64,000 bases of DNA from Nitratireductor soli (GCF_001050155.1 NZ_LFVY01000017.1:60758-124757), one strand, 5' to 3'; positions 8,708-19,554 are shown, counted from the first letter of the stretch. Notes: generated by a model from the sequence alone, not told the origin. Program-made: numbers and translations.

Positions 8708-10132
8708 ATGAGCCAGGAAATCATCGCAAAGAGCACGGCAGGGCAGGACGGCAAGGCGGGCGGCACTGCGCCCGACACTCCGGATCACGACAGGCTGGAG
8801 CGGGATGCGAGCGGAAACCCGCTTCACACTTTTGCTCATTCCGCTCTGGTCACCGGCAGCGTCCTGGGCTTTCCCGCCCATGAGGGGCGCGCCGGGGCGC
8901 TCGGCGAGGTGCATGCGCGCCCGCACGCGCTGCTCGAGGCGCCGCGTCTCATCATTCAATTGTCCTTCATGACCGAGGGCGGCTCTGCCGTCGACCAGGC
9001 GGTGCTGGCCGACCTGTCGCGGCGGCTCGGCATTGCCGCGCCGCAGGGACACGCCCGGCACCACGCGATGCGCTGGGGCAAGGGCACGCTGCGCTGGGAG
9101 CGCCATACGGAGTTCTCCAGCTACCAATGGGATTGCCCGATCTCGCCACGCAATGGCCGGCCGCTGGAAGAATCACCCTTCGGCAACGGGTTCAGCCCGC
9201 CGGGAACGGCCATCTCCGGCACCCGCGTGGAGATCCGCAAATGGTCGGAGGCGAGCGGGAGACTGATTGCCGGTTTCGACCCGGCAAGCCTCGGCTATTC
9301 CATCGTCGAGGGCGGCCGCGCCGCCGTCGCCACGGATTTCCGCCAGGACGGCGACGGGCTGACCCGCATCCTGATCCTGGAGAAGGGCTTGTCGCCGGCG
9401 CGCATCGGCGCGCTTTCACAGCGCCTGATCGACATCGAGACCTATCGCACGCTGGCCATGCTCGGCCTGCCGCTGGCGCAGTCCTTGTCTCCGCGCCTCA
9501 GGCGCATGGAAGACCAGCTGGCGGTGCTGACGGCGCGGATGCGCCGGCGCGACCGGCATGACAGCCAGGCGCTGCTGTCGGAACTCACCGAACTCGCCGC
9601 CGAACTTGAAGCCGATGCCGCGGCCAGTCTCTACCGTTTCGGTGCCAGCCGCGCCTATCACGGCATTGTCGAGGAACGGCTCGAAACGCTGAATGAGGCC
9701 GCCGTGGCCGGCTATGAGACCTGGGCCGCCTTCCTGCAGCGGCGCGTGGCGCCCGCCATGCGCACCTGCCGGTCGGTCGAGGAGCGGCAGGCGAACCTGT
9801 CGCGCAAGCTGACGCGCGCCGCCAATCTGCTGCGCAGCTGGGTCGACGTGGAAGTCGAGCGGCAGAACCGCGATCTTCTGGCCTCGATGAACCGGCGCGC
9901 CAAGCTGCAACTGCGCCTGCAGCAGACCGTCGAGGGCCTGTCGGTCGCCGCCATCTCCTACTATGTGGTGGGCCTTGTCGGCTATGTCGCCAAGGGCGCG
10001 AGCCACACCCTGCCCGGCATCTCCGCCGAGACGATCACCGCCGCCGCCGTGCCCCTCGCCGTGCTTGCCATCTGGCTCCTGGTCCGCCGCATCAGGCGCG
10101 GCCATGCGCGTGAGGATGCCGGCGCCGAGTGA
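8708..10132 (+). CDS. DUF3422 family membrane-anchored protein
   Basis: A 474-residue member of the DUF3422 family, widespread in alpha- and betaproteobacteria and of unknown function. Visible traits are HARPHALLEAPRLI near residue 70, HTEFSSYQW, a long helical, charged middle (LRRMEDQLAVLTARMRRR onward) and two C-terminal membrane helices (ISYYVVGLVGYVA and VPLAVLAIWLLV) with a basic tail. This suggests a cytoplasmic coiled domain held at the inner membrane. The ATG at 8708 begins MSQEIIAKST; the frame opens earlier, but that part is divergent-promoter DNA. It lies between the lut and glc genes, though no role in them is known. Confidence 0.85.
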   Translation: MSQEIIAKSTAGQDGKAGGTAPDTPDHDRLERDASGNPLHTFAHSALVTGSVLGFPAHEGRAGALGEVHARPHALLEAPRLIIQLSFMTEGGSAVDQAVLADLSRRLGIAAPQGHARHHAMRWGKGTLRWERHTEFSSYQWDCPISPRNGRPLEESPFGNGFSPPGTAISGTRVEIRKWSEASGRLIAGFDPASLGYSIVEGGRAAVATDFRQDGDGLTRILILEKGLSPARIGALSQRLIDIETYRTLAMLGLPLAQSLSPRLRRMEDQLAVLTARMRRRDRHDSQALLSELTELAAELEADAAASLYRFGASRAYHGIVEERLETLNEAAVAGYETWAAFLQRRVAPAMRTCRSVEERQANLSRKLTRAANLLRSWVDVEVERQNRDLLASMNRRAKLQLRLQQTVEGLSVAAISYYVVGLVGYVAKGASHTLPGISAETITAAAVPLAVLAIWLLVRRIRRGHAREDAGAE

Positions 10133-10188
10133 GGTCGCCTGTGCCTCTCCCATCCGAGGCGGATTGACGCAGGCACGGTTTCCGAGCA

Positions 10189-10210
10189 GCATTTGCAGGA
10201 CTGCAAATGC
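10189..10210. promoter_or_regulatory. 22-bp palindrome upstream of glcD
   Basis: Perfect inverted repeat GCATTTGCAG-GA-CTGCAAATGC, ending 35 bases before the glcD ATG. Its place in the leader suggests an operator or an RNA hairpin. The right arm also resembles the tail of the REP-like repeats (ACTGCAAAATGC), so it may instead be a repeat remnant. It is not followed by a T run. Confidence 0.5.
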
Positions 10211-10245
10211 ACTGGTAAAGATATTGAACCAGTGGAGGAATGCGC

Positions 10246-11742
10246 ATGTCCGGCCCCGCAATGCCGAAAGCCAATGCTGCAACCTTGCAGAAGCGCGCCG
10301 ATATCGTCGCCGACATGCGCATCATCGTGCCCGGCGAGGGCGTGGTCGATGCGGAACACGCGATGCGCGCCTTCGAGAGCGACGGTCTGACCGCCTACCG
10401 CCAATTGCCGCTGGTGGTGGTGTTGCCGGAGACCACGGTGCAGGTGGCGCGCATCCTCAAATATTGCCAGGAGCGCGGTATCCGCGTCGTGCCGCGTGGC
10501 TCCGGCACCTCGCTTTCGGGCGGCGCGCTGCCGCTGGAAGACGCGGTGCTGGTCGTCATGAGCCGCTTCAACCGCGTTCTCGACATCGATTACGCCAACC
10601 GCACGGTGGTCGCCCAACCAGGCGTGACCAATCTCGGCATCACCCATGCCGTCGAGCAGCGAGGCTTCTACTATGCGCCTGACCCCTCGTCGCAGATCGC
10701 CTGCTCCATCGGCGGCAATGTGGCGGAGAATTCCGGCGGTGTGCACTGCCTGAAATACGGGCTGACGGCCAACAACGTGCTGGGCGTCGAGATGGTGCTG
10801 ATGAATGGCGATGTGGTGCGGCTGGGCGGCAAGCACCTGGACGCCGAGGGCTATGATCTGCTCGGGCTGATGACCGGCTCGGAGGGCCTGCTCGGCATCG
10901 TCACCGAGGTGACGGTGCGCATCCTGCAGAAACCGGAAACGGCGCGGGCGCTGCTGATCGGCTTTCCCTCCAGCGAGGAGGCAGGCCAGTGCGTGGCGGA
11001 AATCATCGGCGCCGGCATCATCCCCGGCGGCATGGAGATGATGGACGGGCCGGCGATCCGCGCCGCGGAGGATTTCGTCCATGCCGGCTACCCGCTCGAC
11101 GTCGAGGCGCTGCTGATCGTCGAGTTGGACGGACCGCAGGCGGAGGTCGACCATCTGATCGACCGGGTCGAGGCCATCGCCAGGACAAACGGGGCGACGA
11201 CCAGCCGCGCCTCCACATCGGACGAGGAGCGCGCCGTCTTCTGGGCCGGCCGCAAGGCGGCGTTCCCGGCTGTAGGACGCATCTCGCCCGATTATTACTG
11301 TATGGACGGCACGATCCCGCGCAAGGAGTTGCCGCGCGTGCTGGCCGGCATGCGGACGCTGTCGGAGAAATACGGGCTGCGCGTCGCCAATGTGTTCCAC
11401 GCCGGCGACGGCAATCTGCACCCGCTGATCCTCTATGACGCCAACAAGCCGGGCGAACTGGACAATGCGGAGGCCTTCGGCGCCGACATATTGCGCCTCT
11501 GCGTCGAGGTCGGCGGCGTGCTGACCGGCGAGCATGGTGTCGGCGTCGAGAAGCGCGACCTGATGCCGGTGATGTTCACGCAGGACGATCTCAACCAGCA
11601 GATCCGGGTGAAATGCGCCTTCGATCCGGGCCATCTGCTCAACCCCGGCAAGGTGTTTCCGCAACTGCATCGCTGCGCGGAATTGGGCCGCGTGCACATC
11701 CATCGCGGCCAGGTGCCTTTTCCCGAGCTGGAGCGGTTCTGA
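10246..11742 (+). CDS. glcD: Glycolate oxidase subunit GlcD (FAD-linked)
   Basis: Flavin subunit of the GlcDEF complex, which oxidises glycolate (and often D-lactate) to the keto acid and passes electrons to the respiratory chain. The 498-residue product shows a PCMH-type FAD fold with VVPRGSGTSLSGGALPL, NVAENSGGVHCLKYG and LTGSEGLLGIVTEV. The C-terminal half has VFHAGDGNLHPLI, LTGEHGVGVEKRDLM and FDPGHLLNPGKVF. GGAGG at 10234-10238 is seven bases from the ATG at 10246, which decides against the ATG at 10240. It is followed 2 bases later by a small regulator-like gene instead of glcE. Confidence 0.95.
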   Translation: MSGPAMPKANAATLQKRADIVADMRIIVPGEGVVDAEHAMRAFESDGLTAYRQLPLVVVLPETTVQVARILKYCQERGIRVVPRGSGTSLSGGALPLEDAVLVVMSRFNRVLDIDYANRTVVAQPGVTNLGITHAVEQRGFYYAPDPSSQIACSIGGNVAENSGGVHCLKYGLTANNVLGVEMVLMNGDVVRLGGKHLDAEGYDLLGLMTGSEGLLGIVTEVTVRILQKPETARALLIGFPSSEEAGQCVAEIIGAGIIPGGMEMMDGPAIRAAEDFVHAGYPLDVEALLIVELDGPQAEVDHLIDRVEAIARTNGATTSRASTSDEERAVFWAGRKAAFPAVGRISPDYYCMDGTIPRKELPRVLAGMRTLSEKYGLRVANVFHAGDGNLHPLILYDANKPGELDNAEAFGADILRLCVEVGGVLTGEHGVGVEKRDLMPVMFTQDDLNQQIRVKCAFDPGHLLNPGKVFPQLHRCAELGRVHIHRGQVPFPELERF

Positions 11743-11744
11743 TC

Positions 11745-12335
11745 GTGCTGTTCAAGCAGGCTATCCTCGAAGGGATTGCGCGCGGCGAGGTCAGGCTCGC
11801 GTTCCGCCGCTGGAAACGGCCGAGCGTCGTTGCCGGCACGCCTCTGCGCACGGCGCTCGGCACAGTCAGGATCGGCAATGTCGCGCCGATTGCCGAAACC
11901 GAACTCAACGAGACCGCGGCCCAAAGCGCTGGCTACGCCTCGCTGGCGGCGCTGCGGCAGGACCTGCGAAGCGACGGCGAGCGGACCTTGTATCGTATCG
12001 AGATCGACGGAATCGAAGCAGACCGGCGGGTCGCGCTGCGCGAAAATACGACAATCGACACGGCTGACTTCACCGCCCTGACGGACCGATTTCAACGCTG
12101 GGACGCGGCCTGCGGGCGCGACGCCTATCATCGCCGCATTCTCGAAGCGATCGCCCGCGAACCGGCGGCAAGGGCCGCCGACCTCGCCGCCCTGCTCGGC
12201 GTCGAGAAACTGAAATTCAAGCGCGACGTGCGCAAGCTGAAGGAACTCGGCCTGACGGAAAGCCTCGATGTCGGCTACCGGCTGTCGCCGCGCGGAGAGA
12301 GGGTGCTGCGGATGATCGAGGGCGAACCAACGTGA
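11745..12335 (+). CDS. ASCH-like / winged-helix protein between glcD and glcE
   Basis: A 196-residue protein with GTG start at 11745, two bases after glcD stops; its own stop overlaps the glcE start as GTGA. The first 100 residues (LAFRRWKRPSVVAG, LGTVRIGNVAPIAE, AAQSAGYASLAALRQDL, TLYRIEIDGI) resemble ASCH domains, a PUA-like fold linked to RNA or nucleotide binding. The rest (residues 125-196) looks like a winged helix: RILEAIAREPAARAADLAA, KRDVRKLKELGLTES, YRLSPRGERVL. Role unknown; the tight coupling to glcD and glcE suggests co-translation. Domain calls are by eye. Confidence 0.75.
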   Translation: MLFKQAILEGIARGEVRLAFRRWKRPSVVAGTPLRTALGTVRIGNVAPIAETELNETAAQSAGYASLAALRQDLRSDGERTLYRIEIDGIEADRRVALRENTTIDTADFTALTDRFQRWDAACGRDAYHRRILEAIAREPAARAADLAALLGVEKLKFKRDVRKLKELGLTESLDVGYRLSPRGERVLRMIEGEPT

Positions 12336-13540
12336 CGACTTTCACCCCTTCCACCGCCGTCGAAGTGCTCGAAACCATCCGCTGGGCCGTCGCCGAAGAG
12401 GCACCTCTGGAAATCCTCGGCCACGGCTCCAAGCGCGGCATCGGCCAGCCGGTGCGGACCGAGCATGCGCTGGACCTGTCGAAACTCACCGGCATCACGC
12501 TCTATGAGCCTGAGGAGCTGGTGCTGTCGGCGCGCGCCGGCACGCCGCTTGCCGAAATCGAGGCGGAGCTTGTTAAAAACCATCAGGAGTTCGCTTTCGA
12601 ACCGATGGATTACGGTCCGCTGCTCGGCGGCGAAGCCGGGCGCGGCACCCTTGGCGGGCTGTTGTCGGCCAATCTCGCCGGCCCGCGCCGCATCAAGGCT
12701 GGGGCGGCGCGCGACCATGTGCTGGGCATCCATGCGGTGTCCGGTCGCGGCGAGACCTTCAAGTCCGGCGGGCGTGTGGTGAAGAACGTGACGGGCTACG
12801 ATCTGTCCAAGGGGCTGGCCGGCTCGTGGGGCACACTCGCCGTCACCACCGACGTGACGTTCAAGGTGCTGCCGACGGCCGAAACCGAGACGAGCTTCAT
12901 CCTCACCGGTCTGGACGACGCGCAGGCAAGTGCCGCGATGGCCGAGGCGATGGGCTCCAGCGCCGAAGTTTCGGGCGCCGCGCACCTGCCGGAAGGCGTT
13001 GCCGGCCGCTTCGTCGACGGCGGTCTGTCCGGAGGAGCGAGAACCGTGCTGCGCGTCGAGGGTTTCGGCCCGTCCGTCGCCTACCGCATCGACCTCCTGG
13101 CCCGCCTGCTGAAGCCTTTCGGCGTGAGCGAGACGCTGGACGAGGCCATGTCTCGCCGCCTGTGGCGCGACATCCGCGATTGCCGGCCTTTCGCCGATGG
13201 CTCGGCAGCGCCCGTCTGGCGGGTGTCGATGACGCCATCGGAAGGCCACCGCCTGATCGACTCCTTCCGCCGCGCGGCGGGCGCGAACGCCTTCTATGAC
13301 TGGCAGGGCGGCCTGATCTGGCTGCGCATGGAAGCCGACCCCGAAGCCGAAATCCTGCGCAAGCTGATCGCCCATTTCGGCGGCGGGCACGCGACGCTGG
13401 TGCGCGCGCCGCTTGCCTTGCGCGCTGCGACGCCCGTCTTCCAGCCGCAAGCCCCGGCACTCGCCGCCCTTTCCGCCCGCCTCAAGGAACAGTTCGATCC
13501 GAAGGGTTTGCTCAATCCCGGCCGCATGGCATTCGCATGA
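12332..13540 (+). CDS. glcE: Glycolate oxidase subunit GlcE (FAD-binding)
   Basis: Second FAD-binding subunit of glycolate oxidase. The 402-residue chain has the shortened PCMH fold with ILGHGSKRGIG, AGTPLAEIEAEL, RGTLGGLLSANLAGPRR and VVKNVTGYDLSKGLAGSWG, ending in FDPKGLLNPGRM, all typical of GlcE. It starts with GTG at 12332 inside the stop of the preceding gene, so translation is probably coupled. The usual partner glcF is displaced by a small membrane protein gene and a repeat. Confidence 0.94.
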   Translation: MTTFTPSTAVEVLETIRWAVAEEAPLEILGHGSKRGIGQPVRTEHALDLSKLTGITLYEPEELVLSARAGTPLAEIEAELVKNHQEFAFEPMDYGPLLGGEAGRGTLGGLLSANLAGPRRIKAGAARDHVLGIHAVSGRGETFKSGGRVVKNVTGYDLSKGLAGSWGTLAVTTDVTFKVLPTAETETSFILTGLDDAQASAAMAEAMGSSAEVSGAAHLPEGVAGRFVDGGLSGGARTVLRVEGFGPSVAYRIDLLARLLKPFGVSETLDEAMSRRLWRDIRDCRPFADGSAAPVWRVSMTPSEGHRLIDSFRRAAGANAFYDWQGGLIWLRMEADPEAEILRKLIAHFGGGHATLVRAPLALRAATPVFQPQAPALAALSARLKEQFDPKGLLNPGRMAFA

Positions 13541-13583
13541 CGCTGTGTTAGATTGCCGCGAGCAAAACGAGGAGGCCAACCAC

Positions 13584-13964
13584 ATGAGTGAAATGGAACC
13601 GCAACCCAGCGAAAGCCGCAAGACCGACGGCTGGCTCGATCCCGGCCCGACCAACATCCAGGTCATCTATATCCTTTACCTGGTCGGTTTCGTCATCGGC
13701 ATTTCGGCGCTGGTCGGCATCGTCATCGCCTACATGAACCGCGGCAAGGCCGGCGGCTGGATCGAAACCCATTACACCTGGGCGATCCGCACCTTCTGGA
13801 TTGCTTTGCTGGCCGCCTTCGTCTCGGTGCTGTTGATGTTCGTCGGCATCGGCTTCCTGCTGATCATCGCCGTCGCCATCTGGGTGGTCGTGCGCTGCGT
13901 CGTCGGCCTGCAGCTGGTGGGCCGCAAGGAGCCGATCAAGAACCCCGAAAGCTGGCTGATCTAG
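13584..13964 (+). CDS. Small inner-membrane protein, DUF4870-like
   Basis: A 126-residue protein with three predicted membrane helices: YILYLVGFVIGISALVGIV, FWIALLAAFVSVLLMFVGI and LLIIAVAIWVVVRCVVG. Between the first two is GWIETHYTWAIRTFW, a motif seen in DUF4870/YidH-like small membrane proteins of alphaproteobacteria. AGGAGG at 13570-13575 sits eight bases before the ATG. Its TAG stop lies at the edge of a repeat that begins at 13963. It lies within the glc cluster, between glcE and glcF; whether it serves glycolate oxidase is unknown. Confidence 0.8.
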   Translation: MSEMEPQPSESRKTDGWLDPGPTNIQVIYILYLVGFVIGISALVGIVIAYMNRGKAGGWIETHYTWAIRTFWIALLAAFVSVLLMFVGIGFLLIIAVAIWVVVRCVVGLQLVGRKEPIKNPESWLI

Positions 13965-14066
13965 ACCGGTTCAGCGTTTCATGGAAACGCTGAACCGGTC
14001 TATCTTCTTGTTTTTCCGCATTTATGCGGACGTCAGGTAGTTCTACCTGACTGCAAAATGCTCTAA
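13963..14066. repeat. REP-like palindromic element, copy B
   Basis: First part is a perfect 18-bp inverted repeat with a 3-base loop (13963-13980 and 13984-14001; core CGGTTCAGCGTTTC/GAAACGCTGAACCG). The second part has CCGCATTTATGCGG, then CAGGTAGTTCTACCTG and ACTGCAAAATGCTCT. It fills the whole gap between the small membrane protein gene and glcF and overlaps the former's stop codon. The strong hairpin could slow transcription ahead of glcF. Confidence 0.85.
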
Positions 14067-14079
14067 AGAAGGAGATGCC

Positions 14080-15411
14080 GTGCAGACGAATTTCACGCCC
14101 CAACAGCTCGCCGATCCGCATGTGGCGGAATCCGAGGCGATCCTGCGCAAATGCGTGCATTGCGGCTTCTGCACGGCGACCTGCCCGACCTATGTGACGC
14201 TCGGCAACGAGCTCGACAGTCCGCGCGGGCGCATCTACCTGATCAAGGACATGCTGGAAAACGGCAGGCCGGCGGACAAGGAGATCGTCACACACATCGA
14301 CCGCTGCCTGTCGTGCCTTGCCTGCATGACCACCTGCCCTTCGGGCGTCAACTACATGCATCTGGTCGACCATGCGCGCGCGCATATCGAAAAGACCTAC
14401 CGCCGGCCCCTGTTCGACCGGCTGACCCGCTCGGTGCTGGCGCAGGTACTGCCTTATCCGAACCGCTTTCGCCTGGCGTTGAGGCTTGCCCGTTTCGGCC
14501 GCCCCTTCGCTTCATTGTTCCGCAGGATTCCAGCTCTGAAGCCGATGGCGGCAATGCTGGACCTGGCGCCCGCAACGACGCCGACGCATCGACCTGCCAC
14601 CGCCGGGCCTGTGCTCGGACACAAGCGCGGGCGCGTCGCCCTTTTGACGGGCTGCGCCCAGTCCGTGCTCGATCCAGGCATCAATGCCGCCACCGCGCGG
14701 CTTCTTGCCCGCCTTGGCGTGGAGGTGGTGCAGAACCCCGCCGGCGAAGGCTGCTGCGGGGCGCTGGTGCATCACATGGGCCGCGAGGACGACGCGCACT
14801 CCGCCGCGCGGCGCAATGTCGATGCCTGGACGCATGAGATCGAGACCGGCGGGCTCGACGCAATCGTCATCACCGCTTCGGGCTGCGGCACGACGATCAA
14901 GGATTACGGCCACATGCTGCGGCTCGACCCCGCTTATGCGGCCAAGGCCGATCGCGTCTCGGCGCTTGCCCGGGACGTCACCGAATATCTTGCAACGCTC
15001 GACCTGCCCGCGCCCGCCGTCGCGCCCGGCCTCAGCGTTGCCTATCATTCGGCCTGCTCGATGCAGCACGGCCAGAAGATCACCCGAGAGCCACGCGCGC
15101 TGTTGAAGCAGGCGGGCTTTGATGTCCGCGAGCCGCGTGAGGGGCATCTGTGCTGCGGCTCGGCCGGCACCTACAACATCCTCCAGCCCGAGATCGCCGC
15201 CAAGCTGCGCGACCGCAAGGTGACCAACATCGAGGCAACGGGTGCTGCCGTCATCGCCACCGGCAATATCGGCTGCATGACCCAGATCGGCGCCGGGACG
15301 GATATCCCCATCGTCCATACGGTCGCGCTGCTCGACTGGGCCTATGGCGGACCGAGGCCGGAAGGCGTCCCGGAAATGGCGCGGGCTCCGGAGATGGCGG
15401 CGGCGGAATAA
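14080..15411 (+). CDS. glcF: Glycolate oxidase iron-sulfur subunit GlcF
   Basis: Iron-sulfur subunit of glycolate oxidase that takes electrons from GlcDE to the quinone pool. The 443 residues hold two ferredoxin-type clusters at the N-terminus, CVHCGFCTATCPTY and CLSCLACMTTCPSGV, followed by two CCG-type segments, GEGCCGALVHHMG and HLCCGSAGTYN. The start is GTG at 14080 with AAGGAG six bases upstream. That strong ribosome site, after a REP element, suggests independent translation from glcE. Confidence 0.94.
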   Translation: MQTNFTPQQLADPHVAESEAILRKCVHCGFCTATCPTYVTLGNELDSPRGRIYLIKDMLENGRPADKEIVTHIDRCLSCLACMTTCPSGVNYMHLVDHARAHIEKTYRRPLFDRLTRSVLAQVLPYPNRFRLALRLARFGRPFASLFRRIPALKPMAAMLDLAPATTPTHRPATAGPVLGHKRGRVALLTGCAQSVLDPGINAATARLLARLGVEVVQNPAGEGCCGALVHHMGREDDAHSAARRNVDAWTHEIETGGLDAIVITASGCGTTIKDYGHMLRLDPAYAAKADRVSALARDVTEYLATLDLPAPAVAPGLSVAYHSACSMQHGQKITREPRALLKQAGFDVREPREGHLCCGSAGTYNILQPEIAAKLRDRKVTNIEATGAAVIATGNIGCMTQIGAGTDIPIVHTVALLDWAYGGPRPEGVPEMARAPEMAAAE

Positions 15412-15420
15412 GAACGGAAA

Positions 15421-15450
15421 AAGGGCGGCGCTCCCCCAAGCGCCGCCCTT
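15421..15450 (+). terminator. Hairpin terminator after glcF
   Basis: Perfect 12-bp stem AAGGGCGGCGCT (15421-15432) and AGCGCCGCCCTT (15439-15450) with a 6-base loop, ten bases after the glcF stop. No T run follows on the plus strand, so termination may be incomplete or factor-dependent. Confidence 0.6.
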
Positions 15451-15540
15451 CTCCACTAGCCCGGCGGTCCCCAACCGGGCATCCCCCACTCGGACAGACC
15501 GTTGCTTCACCGAAGCGAACGTCTGCTCTGTCCTTTCTGC

Positions 15541-15632
15541 CAGTCCGCATTTGTGCGGACGGCTGGCGGCAAAATGCCTTCTCACCCGCATTTTTGCCGA
15601 CGCCTGACGATATCGTCAGGCTGCAAAATGCT
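15541..15632. repeat. REP-like element, copy C (two degenerate halves)
   Basis: 15541-15577 carries TCCGCATTTGTGCGGA and the tail GGCAAAATGCC. 15585-15632 carries CCGCATTTTTGCCG, then GCCTGACGATATCGTCAGGC and TGCAAAATGCT. Both match parts of the REP-like family seen at 3627 and 13963 but lack the full order. The element lies just past the stop of the convergent L,D-transpeptidase gene. Confidence 0.65.
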
Positions 15633-15636
15633 TCCC

Positions 15637-16434
15637 TCAGATCACCACAACCTCTGCGCCGACCGGAACGCGGTTGTACAAATCCATCACGTCCTCGTTG
15701 CGCATGCGGATGCAACCAGACGACACCGCCCGGCCGATGGTCCAGGGCGCGTTGGTGCCGTGGATGCGGTAGAGCGTCGAGCCAAGATAAAGCGCACGGG
15801 CGCCAAGCGGATTGGCAGGCCCGCCCTTCATATGCGCGGGCAGGACCCGGCCCTTGGCTTTCTCTCGGGCGATCATCTCCGCCGGCGGGCGCCAATCCGG
15901 CCACTCGCGCTTCTGCGAGATCTTCTCCGTGCCCGTCCAGCCGAAGCCTTCCTTGCCGACACCGACGCCATAGCGTTGCGCCTGGCCGTTCTTCAGGACC
16001 AGGAACAGGAAGCGCTGCTTGGTGTCGACGACGATGGTGCCCGGCGCATGCTTGCCGTTGTACTCGACCACCTGAGGCAGCCATTTCGGGTCGCTCATGC
16101 TCCACGAGCGATCGCTCGGCGTGGCGTTGTAGGCCGCCGGCTGGGCCTGTTGCACGGGGGCCACGGCCCGGCGGTTGGCCCGGTAGTCCTGCTGCACCTG
16201 CGGCTGGGCCGACCGGCCCCTTGCCTGCTGATAAACGCGGTATTCCTGGACCTGCTGCTGGCGATGCTGCGGCGCGGCGGGGGCCTGCCCACGGCGCAAC
16301 TGCATCACCCACGGGGCGGAAAGATCAGGACTGACGAGAACCGGCGGCGGCTCCACGTAGCGGTCCTGGGCATGTGCCCCCCAGGAAATCAGCAGCGCGG
16401 CGGAAATGCCGGCGGCACGCATCATCGACTTCAT
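15637..16434 (-). CDS. L,D-transpeptidase (YkuD domain), exported
   Basis: Periplasmic enzyme that forms 3-3 cross-links in peptidoglycan or attaches proteins to it. The 265-residue protein begins with a signal peptide (MKSMMRAAGISAALLISWG then AHAQD). A low-complexity Gln/Ala/Arg-rich linker runs to about residue 105, and a YkuD domain follows. The domain has the HGTNAPW and VSSGCIRM blocks with the catalytic His and Cys, and LPAHMKGGPANPLGARAL. It is monocistronic, convergent with glcF and divergent from tag. Confidence 0.93.
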   Translation of the reverse strand: MKSMMRAAGISAALLISWGAHAQDRYVEPPPVLVSPDLSAPWVMQLRRGQAPAAPQHRQQQVQEYRVYQQARGRSAQPQVQQDYRANRRAVAPVQQAQPAAYNATPSDRSWSMSDPKWLPQVVEYNGKHAPGTIVVDTKQRFLFLVLKNGQAQRYGVGVGKEGFGWTGTEKISQKREWPDWRPPAEMIAREKAKGRVLPAHMKGGPANPLGARALYLGSTLYRIHGTNAPWTIGRAVSSGCIRMRNEDVMDLYNRVPVGAEVVVI

Positions 16435-16702
16435 GAGACTTTACTCTCTGTTGCTCATCACATTGACCAGGCCCTGCCACAGACCCTTGCGGGAATCGGG
16501 TGGCGCAGGCAGGAACGCGGGTACTAAACGCCGTTCCATGTCAGGATGCTGCCGGACACCTGCAACTGAATGGTGAATCCGTTTTGATAAAATGCAATGA
16601 TTCCGGAAAACCATTTGGCGTGGTTACCGACCGGTTCAAAAAGCTGGTGAACATATCGCTAAATCGGCCTGATTGCCCATTAACCAGAGGAATTTACAGA
16701 GA

Positions 16703-17341
16703 ATGAGCGAGCAGAAGACCGGATTGATCATCGGCGCGGACGGGCTGACGCGCTGCTTCTGGCCGGGCGCGCTACCGGACTACCTGGCCTATCACGACCA
16801 GGAATGGGGCCGTCCGGTGACCGACGATCACCGCCTGTTCGAAAAGCTGTGCCTGGAGGGATTTCAATCCGGGCTTTCCTGGCTGACCATCCTGCGCAAG
16901 CGGGAGAATTTTCGCGAAGCCTTCGCCGGATTCGACTTCGAGAAGGTCGCGCGCTTCACCGACAGCGACGTGGAACGGCTGCTTGGCAACACCGGCATCG
17001 TGCGCCACGGCGGCAAGATCCGCTCGACCATCAACAACGCCCAGCGCGCGATCGAACTGTGCGAAAAGGAAGGCTCGCTGGCGGGCTATTTCTGGCGCCA
17101 GGAGCCGCGCCCGCACGAGCGTCCGGACCCGGTCGATTATCCGACGCTGGTCGCCAACCCCAAGACGGACATCTCGACGCGCATTTCGAAGGACCTGAAA
17201 AAGCGCGGCTGGTCGTTCGTCGGGCCGACCACCGTCTACGCCTTCATGCAGGCAATGGGCCTGGTCAACGACCATATCGAGGGCTGCGCCTGCCGGGCCG
17301 AGGTCGAAAAGCTGCGCGGCCAATTGCGCCGCCCAAGCTGA
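16703..17341 (+). CDS. tag: DNA-3-methyladenine glycosylase I
   Basis: Base-excision repair glycosylase that removes 3-methyladenine from DNA. The 212 residues match the TagI family: TRCFWPGALPDYLAYHDQEW near the start, FQSGLSWLTILRKR, GNTGIVRHGGKI, GWSFVGPTTVYAFMQA and VNDHIEGCACR. The Cys and His of the structural zinc site (RCFW, HIEGC) are present. The ATG at 16703 follows AGAGG/CAGAG-rich DNA. It lies just upstream of the groESL heat-shock promoter. Confidence 0.95.
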   Translation: MSEQKTGLIIGADGLTRCFWPGALPDYLAYHDQEWGRPVTDDHRLFEKLCLEGFQSGLSWLTILRKRENFREAFAGFDFEKVARFTDSDVERLLGNTGIVRHGGKIRSTINNAQRAIELCEKEGSLAGYFWRQEPRPHERPDPVDYPTLVANPKTDISTRISKDLKKRGWSFVGPTTVYAFMQAMGLVNDHIEGCACRAEVEKLRGQLRRPS

Positions 17342-17388
17342 ACCGCGATCAGCCGTGCTCAAAAATGGCCGTGCGGTTCCCGGAAAAA

Positions 17389-17417
17389 CTTGACTCGCAT
17401 GAGAGGCGCCACTATCT
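17389..17417 (+). promoter_or_regulatory. groESL promoter, heat-shock type
   Basis: CTTGAC (17389-17394), 17-base spacer, CTATCT (17412-17417). This fits alphaproteobacterial sigma-32 promoters (CTTG followed by a CYTAT-like -10) and tolerates the vegetative sigma. It sits directly upstream of the CIRCE element, so both controls act at one site. Confidence 0.75.
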
Positions 17418-17427
17418 CAAAGCCGCG

Positions 17428-17454
17428 TTAGCACTCGCCGATAGGGAGTGCTAA
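17428..17454. promoter_or_regulatory. CIRCE operator (HrcA binding site)
   Basis: TTAGCACTC (17428-17436), nine bases, GAGTGCTAA (17446-17454): an exact match to the CIRCE consensus bound by the repressor HrcA. It begins 10 bases after the -10 hexamer and ends 65 bases before the groES ATG. hrcA itself is not in the window. Confidence 0.97.
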
Positions 17455-17519
17455 TCGACGTCCGGCGTCGCCGGACGGAGGAAAAGCCTAATTCATCATC
17501 CGAATCAAGGGTTCAGAAC

Positions 17520-19524
<2,005 letters not shown>

Positions 19525-19554
19525 GCCAGGCCATTCACCCCTTGAGAACAAAGG

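Noticed and set aside
16500..16706. 68-codon plus-strand frame before tag
   Set aside because: Overlaps the tag start and includes the AT-rich promoter area; no ribosome site.
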